DNA of 64,000 bases from Mycoplasma miroungirhinis (GTDB taxonomy: Bacteria; Bacillota_I; Bacilli_A; Mycoplasmatales; Metamycoplasmataceae), in assembly GCF_013008815.1 (NCBI RefSeq), contig NZ_CP053097.1, positions 62,001 through 126,000 on the forward strand, given 5' to 3'. Both the position numbers and the translations under genes were made by a program. The first letter of the stretch is position 1; each line of letters opens with the position of its first letter. Positions 56,147 through 64,000 of this stretch are shown piece by piece. The notes beneath the pieces were generated by a model, which did no database searches, was not told the DNA's origin, and saw only the letters and a program-made list of their open reading frames with translations.

Positions 56147-56270
56147 TAAAAAAAAGCTGCAATTAGCAGCTTCCTATATTGTTGACGTTAACACATAACG
56201 CTTAAACGGTTGTTCTACCAATATAGTACACAGTGTTTATCAACCTGTAAATATATGATACCACTTTTTT
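56147..56270 (-). ncRNA. Candidate structured small RNA 2
   Basis: On the minus strand, an outer stem CTATATTG/CAATATAG (56219-56226 with 56174-56181) encloses two hairpins, GGTagaacaACC and CGTTAtgtgtTAACG. This is followed at once by a terminator AAGCTGC/GCAGCTT with eight T's. TATAAT at 56277-56282 could start it. No reading frame. The DUF3800 gene begins 33 bases further. Family unknown. 56283-56838 shows no convincing gene. Confidence 0.55.
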
Positions 56271-56838
56271 TATATTGATTATAAATTTTTTACAATAATA
56301 AACAAAAGTGTGAAATAAAAATCAAAATTTCCACTTTTTTAAAAGAATTAATGAGAACTTTTGTTTTTATCTAAGCTTTATAAATTTTATTTATGTATTT
56401 TTAATGTAATATTTTAAATAAATTCTAATTAAAAATGTTGTTTTATAAGCTAATTCTAGTAGAGGCTTAATTTTTTATTATGATTAGATTGATAATTAAA
56501 TTTGTTTTTCATTCTATTATTTTCATATGTGTAGGTCTTTTGATTTTTATGTTAATAATATTTATATTGAATATTCCATACAACCATATATTCCAATGTT
56601 ATATAATTTATTTTCATCAATTCAATCTTTATATTTTCCACGTTTTATATAAATTTTATATTTCAATGATTTTTATTCAATATTTCTAACATATATAATG
56701 TTTCATCATTATTTATATTAGGATGTACTTTAAGTTTAAAATTCCTTAAAAGAAAATTTGTTCCCTAAAATCTTCCTATTTTAATTTTTATTTTCCTCTA
56801 TTTTTAGATCATTTTTGTAACATATTTTTCCTTTCTTG

Positions 56839-57069
56839 TTATTGTGAATTTTTTATAATAAAATAAGTTATTAAAGTTCACATTCCTAGTGCATCAACAA
56901 TAATTGATGCTAATAAATATTTCCACTCTTTTTTATTTGATCTTGCTAACAATCGTCTAGTTTTATCTTTACTAAAACATTCTTTATAACCTTTTGCTAA
57001 TAAAACAAATAAAAGCATCAATACAATTGCTAAAAATTCAATTCCAGCAATTATAAAACTCTTTTCCAT
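56839..57069 (-). CDS. Small membrane protein, unknown
   Basis: 76 residues with two hydrophobic helices (about residues 5-25 and 50-72) separated by a basic loop, CFSKDKTRRLLARSNKKEWK. A perfect AGGAGG before ATG 57069 makes it a credible gene. A UGA Trp codon lies near the end. Unknown function. Confidence 0.6.
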
Positions 57070-57084
57070 CTATCCTCCTGATTG

Positions 57085-57137
57085 AAAAAAACGCCAGTAA
57101 CAACTAAATAAATTAGTTTGTTAATTGGCGTTTTTTT
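57085..57137. terminator. Bidirectional terminator
   Basis: AAAAAAACGCCA...TGGCGTTTTTTT with an inner AACAA/TTGTT stem; follows the three-gene minus operon above. Confidence 0.8.
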
Positions 57138-57155
57138 ATATTTATTAATATTTAA

Positions 57156-57344
57156 TTATTTATTTTTAAATTGTCATTTCAATTCAATTTTTTTAGATAA
57201 ATCATCATACAATTTTTCAGCTTCGGGACTGAAATCATCTAGTATATCAAATTCTTTTAAATCAAGAGAATGTTGAATTGCTAAATCGTTTTTTAAATTT
57301 ATCATGTATTCTTCATGGTTATATGTAATTTCAGTATTTTCCAT
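57156..57344 (-). CDS. Small acidic protein, unknown
   Basis: 62 residues, MENTEITYNHEEYMINLKN..., acidic and helical in appearance, without a membrane segment. AGGAG precedes the ATG. It lies seven bases past the lipoprotein stop and is probably co-transcribed with it. Confidence 0.55.
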
Positions 57345-57350
57345 AAACTC

Positions 57351-58934
57351 CTATTCTTTAAATTTTCATTTAAATTGATTTTTAAATAAACTTTTAATTT
57401 GATTTAATCTTTGTTTTGCTAAATCTTTTGATATTAGTTCAGGTTTATCAATTTTATCAACTGCTTTAATGTTTGCTCATATTAGTTCATACTTTTTAAT
57501 TGTTTGAGGGTTATTAAATAACTCTTGATATGATGATGATGATGATTGAGCTCAAATTGCATTACCTAATCCAAATTTAAATGGTAATAAGAATTCTTCA
57601 TATTGTCTTTTAGCTCATTTATAAGTATCCCTATAATCTACCTTATATTGATAATTTGTTCCACCACCAAATAATTGCAAGTTAGGATCATGATCTTCTC
57701 TTGCTGTAAATCCCATTACATGTTCTAATGCTAAATAGTCTAATAATGCTTTTTCATATTTATCAATAAGTTGAGAAATTCCAGAATTTATTAAGTTTTC
57801 TTCAAATGAAATTTTACCATCTACAATTGAACCATTATTTTTAATAGCTTCTTTTAATTTATCTTCATCATCTACAGTTTCAAAATTAATGCTATCAGTT
57901 AATTTTTTCATTAATCTTAAATAAGCAACAAGTAATTTATATTGTGGTACTTGCATTGCTAAAACACTTGAATCATTTAAATATAATCAATCTATTCAAT
58001 CATTATTTAATGCTTGATCTTTATTTAAGCTTTTTTCATAAAATGCACGTGATAAAAACATATCATTATTAAACATATTATCTAAATAAATATCTCTATT
58101 TAGTTTTCAAGCAACAGAAGGAACTTTATATCTTTTACCTTTTATATCTGTTTCTGGAGCATCAGAATCTTTAGCAGATATTTCACTATAATGAATATCT
58201 TTATCATACATGTAATTATCAATAACTTTTCTTCCAAAAGTATTATTTTCCTCCATAGTTTGGAATCAATCATTTCAAAGTCTATTAAAATAACTATTAT
58301 TTCGTGAAATATAAAAACGTTTTAAAGTATCAAATGCAGAATCATGATTAAATGCATAGCTTATTTTCTTATCTTTATTTTTGTCATTAGATAAATCATA
58401 TGTTTCTTTTACATCTAATATTTCTAATAATTTAGTAATTAATTTATTGTATTCTTTAGCAGAAATTGAGTTTTTATCTTCATTTGAGCGACTCATAAAA
58501 CCTTTATTATCTACTACTAAACTTCTTACATACCTAGAAACATCAACTAATGTTGGAAAATCTTCTTCGTTTAGATTGTTTATTCAATAATCACCAAAAG
58601 TATTTAAAAATGTTTTAAATACAAATGCGTCATTTTCTAGAACCATATCAGCATAGTATTTTTTAGTTTTATCAAATGTATCTTCTTTTGCTATTTTAAA
58701 TTTCATACCATCATAGCTAAATTCATTTACCACTTCATTAGATTCTTGTTTAGTTTCAATGTTATCTTTTGGTGGATTATTAGGTTTTGGTGGTTCAGAA
58801 GGTTCTTCTTTTTTTGGTTTTGGAATTGGTTTATCAAAATGATCAAAAAAGCAAGCAGTTGTTGTTAAAGGTAAAACTAATAATGTACTACCTAAACTCA
58901 TACTTAATAATCATTTAATCTTTGATTTTTTCAT
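57351..58934 (-). CDS. Lipoprotein, unknown
   Basis: 527 residues. Signal peptide MKKSKIKWLLSMSLGSTLL with lipobox TTTAC, then a Pro/Lys/Glu-rich linker (DKPIPKPKKEEPSEPPKP) and a largely helical domain rich in Trp from UGA codons. A run of five Ser (codon repeat at 57531-57547) lies near the C-terminus. Surface-exposed; function unknown. Its start overlaps the small gene upstream by 20 bases. Confidence 0.75.
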
Positions 58935-59130
58935 TATTTTTATTTAACCTCAATACTTTTATTATTTTTGTTTGTTCTATTATAATTTTATCTCAATGTC
59001 CTCTTTTTTGTTCGTATTCAACAATTTTAAGCACTTTATCTCAGTTTTTTGAAGCATTAATTGATTTAGAATAATTATTTTTTTGACCCCGAAGTCTATA
59101 ATAAAAAACGCCATATTTATTTTTTTTCAT
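58915..59130 (-). CDS. Small basic protein preceding the lipoprotein
   Basis: 71 residues, MKKNKYGVFYYRLRGQ... with WDKVLKIVEYEQKRGHWDK. GAAGGGA lies before the ATG. The stop falls inside the lipoprotein start region, suggesting coupled translation. No family recognised; could be a small nucleic-acid-binding protein by charge only. Confidence 0.5.
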
Positions 59131-59150
59131 AATTATTTCCCTTCAATTAC

Positions 59151-59187
59151 TTCGCACACGCGTATGCATTATGCGCACGCACATAAT
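59151..59187. other. GC-rich patch with inverted repeat
   Basis: A short run rich in CG steps (GCGTATGC, GCGCACGC) in otherwise about 25% GC surroundings. ATTATG...CATAAT forms a small hairpin. Not part of a coding frame that I can support. Confidence 0.5.
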
Positions 59188-59222
59188 ATATTAAGTATTT
59201 ATATGAGTTTATTAACTAATAT

Positions 59223-59471
59223 TTCCTCATAAGTTTATGTCTTAGATTAATTTTTGTTCTAGGACGGAAATTCAGGACAATAATAGATTGTGATAAGATC
59301 TTTTATACAACATCAATAAATTATAGTGATAAATTAAAAACAGAAATAAGACCAAATATTTCTAATGAATTATTTATAAAAATAAATCAATTAGTAAAAG
59401 ATAAAAAATTAATTAAAATCGATTCAGAAGAACTTATTTATTTAAATAATGAAATTTATAAAATACATTAA
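59223..59471 (+). pseudogene. Gene remnant, unknown
   Basis: An open frame without a proper start reads ...IIDCDKIFYTTSINYSDKL and on to NELFIKINQLVKDKKLIKI, ending at TAA 59469-59471. The composition is protein-like, so it looks like the 3' end of a lost gene. Family unknown. Confidence 0.35.
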
Positions 59472-59646
59472 CTTATTATAAAAATTTATTTTAAATATTG
59501 CTAATAACATTCATACAATTGTATTTCTACACTAGAGAATTAAATTAATTATTTATATTTATGAATATTAAACAAAATTTTTGAAAAAATGAAAATTATT
59601 AAAACATCAAAAATTTCTAAAAAATGTTATAATTAGAACGATAGTT

Positions 59647-59793
59647 ATGAAAAAAAATACATTATTTAATGCCACAAATACAAATAATTTAGACACAAAT
59701 AATGAGTCATTTTTTAACTATTCAAATTTTAAAGCTATGAACATTAAAAATATTATTATTTCTAATGAAACATTTAGTATAAAAAATGAATAG
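59647..59793 (+). CDS. Possible small peptide, unknown
   Basis: 48 codons, Asn-rich (MKKNTLFNATNTNNLDTNN...), with a TATAAT at 59628-59633 upstream but no ribosome site. Weak evidence; may not be expressed. 59794-59933 holds only the oppA leader. Confidence 0.3.
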   Translation: MKKNTLFNATNTNNLDTNNESFFNYSNFKAMNIKNIIISNETFSIKNE

Positions 59794-59933
59794 CTTTCAA
59801 ATTTGATTGCAAAGTTCTTAAAAAAATATAACTTGTATAATAAATATATTTTAGCTAGCAATTAAACTTGAAAAAAGTTTATTTTGCTGGATTTTTTAAT
59901 AAGTTTGTAAATAAATTATAAAAAAGAAGGAAT

Positions 59934-62687
59934 ATGATAATTAAAAATAAAAAATTTAAGTTTATAGTTTCTGGAATTTTATTATCTACTGGTGTAACAG
60001 TTTTAAGTTCGTTAGTTGCTGCTGCTTGTTCTTCAAAAATAGTAACAGTTTCAGAGCGTAGAACTTATTCTCAAAATTATAATAATCCTAATTCACTAAG
60101 TGGATTTGATTATGATGGTTCAATAGGATATGGTTCTGAACAACAAACTTCAAAAGATTTACAAGTATCGCTTAAACTTATAAAATTAAAACCTTTAAAT
60201 GAAGCAAGTGTTTCTTATGAATATAAAAAAGATGATTTTAGTATTGTTACTAAAATTAATAAACCTTCATTTTGAAAATATAAATTTTATGGAGCAAAAG
60301 CTGTTTTACTTACTTTAAAAGATGGTACTGTTAAAGTTTTTGATAAAGACACAATTGAAGATTTAGATACACAAACAAATTCTAAAAATCCTGATGGAAC
60401 ATTTTCTTCATTATATGTTCAAGCATTTTCAAATGATCCTAGATCAATTAATTCAAAAGAATTTTTAAATAATCTAAATAATATTAAAAAATTACAACTT
60501 ATTGTAAGAGAAACTCCATGAGTAACTTCAGAAGGTGAATTAACTAAATATAAAACCAAAGCTGATGATTATTGATATTCATGAATGAGAACTGTTTTAC
60601 GTTCACAAAGAACACGTCTTAAATATGGAAATGGTTCAAATCAAGAGCTAGAAAAAGAAATGAATAGTTTATTACCTGCTGGTACAAGAAGATTTACTAC
60701 TAATGACTTATTCCCAAATCAATATGTTTATGATTTATTTAATGTTAAAGCAAGCGATTTTTATGATCGTGAAAAACTAATAACAAAAATTGAATCAGAA
60801 AATGAATACAAAGGACAAGAAGCATTAACATTTAATCCATTAGATGAAAGTGAAAGTATTTTTGGTTCTGAATTCTTTAATTCATTTGCTAAATCAAATG
60901 ACTTTGCAGCTGCACCAAGTGACTATATTAAAGAAAAAATTGCACAAAAAGATATAAAAATTACTTCATATACTGAAAAAAGTCCAAATGATTTATTAGC
61001 TAAAATAACAACAGATGATTTTTTAAAAACTAATGTTGGTAAATTTGGTGTATTTTGATATGGTATGAATACAAATAATACATTATTTGCTGGACCTTAT
61101 TATGCAGAAGGATTTAAACAATTAAAAGAAATATTTAAACAAAATCCATACTTTTTTGATCAAGAATGAGTAAAATCAAATGAAAGTATTAAAGTGATTG
61201 AAAATATTTATAAACAATCAGTAATAGATCCAGGATTATATGATCAACAACAATGACAAAATTATCGTGCAGGAACAACCACAAGAATAGCATATCAATC
61301 ATTAAATCAACAAACTAAAAATATCATTAATGAAAATGTGCATGAATATGGATTACGTTCAAGACAAGATGTTAATAAAACTAGTTTGATTTCAAGAGTG
61401 TTATTACAACCAGTTCCCGGTTCTTTTGAAACATTAAGTGTAGACAAATCAACTAAACCTGAAGATTATTATTCATTTAATGAATTATATGCTAAATTAA
61501 TGTGAGGAAGTACATTAAAAGATATAGCAGAAGGTAATGTTAAAAGTTTAGATACTTTTATAGCAGGTACAGGATTACAATTTAGAACTTTAGTTGCTGC
61601 AGCAATCAACTGATCTAAATATATTGATGCTTTAACTTCACAAGTTGCAAAACCATGATTAGTTCATTTAGCTCCTGATGCTAATATTTCTGGAACTAAT
61701 CAAAATGATAGTAATATAAAAACACCTCGTGATGAATATCAAAAAGTAAATTCATTGTTTGCTCTAGATTTAAATTTAAACAAAATTAGTTTAGGTGAAA
61801 TAGGTGATTCAATTACTCCACAAAATAACAAAGAAGCATTCCAAAAAACATCAATAGAATTAGAACAATATAAATCAGCTCGTTTTGAACAAATCAAAAA
61901 ACAAATGAAAATATTATTAGATCAATTTTATAAAGACAATCCACAATTTTCACAAACTGATAAAATTAAATTCCAATACTTTTTCCCATTTAGTTCAACA
62001 GCCACAAACGTGTATATTCAATCAACAAGAAATGCAATTGAAATAATCAAAAAATTAGATCCTCGTCTTGATTTAGGTGAATTACAAAATCCAACAAATC
62101 AAGGTGAATTATTTAAAGCTGTTTGAGCATCAGGCAGTGATTTGAGTGGTTGAGGTTATGACGTAGATACTATTGGTTCTGGTTTTGATGGATTTTCATG
62201 ACAAGGTAATTTAATTCCACAATTATTTGCAATTGGACATTCAGAATCTTTACAAAATAAATTACAAGCTTCATTTCCACAATTAGTTGATGTATCTAAA
62301 TATTTAGTTAAATATACAAATGAAAAACTAAAAGAAAATAAAATAACATTTGGTGAATTAGATATTAATAAATTACCAGAATTTTTATTAAAACATCAAA
62401 CTCATACATCTGATGATATTGATGCAAATAAAGAGATTACTCAAACTGGAACATTATCAGGACAATTTTGAACTGCTTATACTGTAAATAGAAAAAATGA
62501 AGAATTAATTGAGCTCGCTAAAGAATTAACTAATTATTTATCACCTACTCAATTTGATACAATGCAATCAATATCATCTGATGACTTTGCTCCATTTTTA
62601 TTACATAATGGATACGAAGCACCGTTACAACAAAATGGTATTGAACATTATGAAGATTGAAAAATAAAAACTACATCTAAGGAATAA
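59934..62687 (+). CDS. oppA: Oligopeptide-binding lipoprotein OppA
   Basis: 917 residues, the large mycoplasma type of SBP family 5. Signal peptide with lipobox LVAAAC (Cys about 33). It captures peptides for OppBCDF. Position before oppB and overall pattern (ALTFNPL, GYDVDTIGSGFDGFSWQGNLIPQLF) support the call. AGAAGGA precedes ATG 59934. No clear P-loop was found, although the M. hominis OppA has been described as an ecto-ATPase. Confidence 0.85.
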
Positions 62688-62690
62688 GAT

Positions 62691-64000
62691 ATGTCAAAAT
62701 ATATTTTACAGCGGATAGCATTTGCTATCGTTACATTATTTATAATATCCTTATTTTCATATGTATTAATAGCAACATTTAGTACTGCAAATCCTTTTAG
62801 AGAAATCGCTGTTAATACAAAAGTTCCCAATGTTGAAGCATTCGTTAAACAAAAAGAACAAGAATTTGGATGAGATAAAAATGTTTTAACACAATATTTT
62901 ATCTATATTGGAAAATTTTTAAGTGGTGATTTTGGTTTTGTTTTTAACAGTCAAAACAACCCTTTTGGTGGAGAAATAACAACAATGCCACAATTATTTT
63001 TCAAACCACTACAATATTCAATTATGATATCATTACCTGCTTTTATCATTAGTTCAATTATAGGAATTATTTTAGGTACTTTTGCAGGATATAAAAGAGG
63101 AACATTGTTAGATAGTGGAATTAATATTTTTGTATTAATTTTTATCGCATTACCTTCATTTATTATTGCTCCTATTGCAATAAATATTGCAATCAATTCA
63201 GGTCTACCTTCAACAGTATTTAAACAAGGTGATGGTCAACCTCTTAATGTTATTATTAAATCATATATAACACCTATTTTTGTAGTTACATTAGGTTCAT
63301 TAGCAGGATATACTTCATATACACGTAATCAAGTTATTACAGTTTTAACAAGTAATTATGTTTTAATTGCCAAAACTAAAGGTTTAAGCAATTTTGAAAT
63401 ATTTAAAAAATACGTTTTTAGAAATATTTCTATTCCTATTTTCAGTATTGTTTTTCCTTCATATATTGTTTTATTAACAGGTTCTATTATTGTTGAAGTT
63501 TATTGAAATGTTCCTGGAACATCACAAATAATAGCAAGAGCTTTTCCATCTGGAGAAAGAAATGTTGTTATGTTTAGTACTTTATTTTTCACATTTTTAT
63601 CAATAATAACAGAAATCATTATTGATATAAGTTATGCAATATTAGATCCTCGTATTAAATATTCATCATCAAGTGGAAAAAATAGATTAGCATATATTAG
63701 TGCATATATCGAAAGAAAAAGACTTCAAAAATCATTATTTCAAGCAAATACATTATTAGACAAGGAGGTAACAAATGCAAGTAGTGAATTTAATAATCGT
63801 TATAATTTGGGTACAAATTTACAAGAAAAAATTAAATATGTAGAAAATCCAGATTCATTATATTCTTCAAACATTGCCGGTAAACCGAAAAAAATGCTTG
63901 TTGAAATTGCAAAAAGGTTTTTTAAAAACCCTTATGTTACTTTAGCTTTTATTACATTTATAGTTTTACTTCTATGTTCAATAATTATTCCAATTGCAAC
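62691..64000 (+). CDS. oppB: Oligopeptide permease OppB, reading in frame into OppC (partial)
   Basis: MSKYILQRIAFAIVTLFIISLFSY begins a normal OppB with the EAA loop KTKGLSNFEIFKKYVFRN and C-terminal ILDPRIKYS. The frame does not stop. It passes an AGGAGG at 63763-63768 and continues NNRYNLGTNLQEKIKYVENPDS...KPKKMLVEIAKRFFKNPYV, which looks like the start of OppC, to the window edge. So either OppB-OppC is fused or a stop was recently lost. Confidence 0.88.

Noticed and set aside
55263-56270. SRP RNA, tmRNA or RNase P RNA
   Set aside because: The conserved SRP loop (GGAAGCAG type), the tRNA-like end of tmRNA and the size of RNase P RNA are all absent.
56480-56689. 69-codon plus-strand hydrophobic frame
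   Set aside because: No ribosome site or promoter, and the composition (mostly Ile, Phe, Tyr) is what random AT-rich DNA gives. Left as non-coding.

Overview
The window comes from an AT-rich mollicute. UGA is read as tryptophan throughout: nearly every gene below is a single open frame only under translation table 4. I see no cell-wall genes. The gene content (lipoproteins with a short leader ending in Cys, a p37-type transporter, a complete arginine deiminase pathway, a DUF31 protease, OppA/B) points to an arginine-hydrolysing Mycoplasma of the hominis-type group. I cannot name the species from sequence alone.

Layout. 1-4689: the end of a DUF2779-like nuclease gene, four tRNAs (Thr, Asn, Glu, Val), pgsA and a small membrane protein on the minus strand, a second DEDD-nuclease-like gene and a MATE transporter. 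4748-9801: uvrA, lgt, trxB, tRNA-Tyr and tRNA-Gln. 10073-14806: a very long surface protein ending in a DUF31 protease domain, split by an in-frame TAA. 15014-18438: AhpD-like protein, proS, trxA, a HAD phosphatase, tRNA-Cys and tRNA-Arg. 18527-19830: three overlapping two-helix membrane proteins that resemble SLATT/DUF4231 effectors. 19861-21763: a CIRCE element with hrcA-grpE.

21803-29816 is the accessory region. A type III restriction system has one intact res gene and two tandem mod genes. Each mod carries an (AG)11 tract that puts it out of frame, and each has a different target-recognition region. The second mod arose by a tandem duplication bounded by an 11-bp microhomology, which left a stub of res. 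Two tRNAs and a decayed cytosine-5 methyltransferase/endonuclease pair follow.

29896-34813: a MORN-like repeat protein, truB, a HAD phosphatase, ribF, rpsO, tRNA-Lys and glyA. 34879-37465: a MarR-family regulator with a perfect 16-bp operator, an apparent ATT start and two near-twin luciferase-like flavin oxidoreductases. 37591-40431: an amino-acid permease, rpmE, a secreted lipoprotein nuclease and rpoE. 40818-46007: arcA, arcD, arcB and arcC, which take up arginine, deiminate it, transfer carbamoyl from citrulline and make ATP from carbamoyl phosphate. 46342-48958: a zinc alcohol dehydrogenase and NADH oxidase, which recycle NAD. 49274-54619: a p37-p29-p69 (PhnD-C-E type) ABC transporter followed by a DHH phosphoesterase. 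54696-59130, all minus strand: a dCMP deaminase, a DUF3800 protein flanked by two structured small-RNA candidates, small proteins and a lipoprotein. 59934-64000: oppA and oppB, the latter running in frame into oppC at the window edge.

Expression. Genes have either a purine-rich ribosome-binding site or none. At least five genes have a -10 box only 6-8 bases before the start codon, so their mRNAs should be leaderless. Phase variation, gene duplication and decay are concentrated in the 21.8-29.8 kb restriction region.
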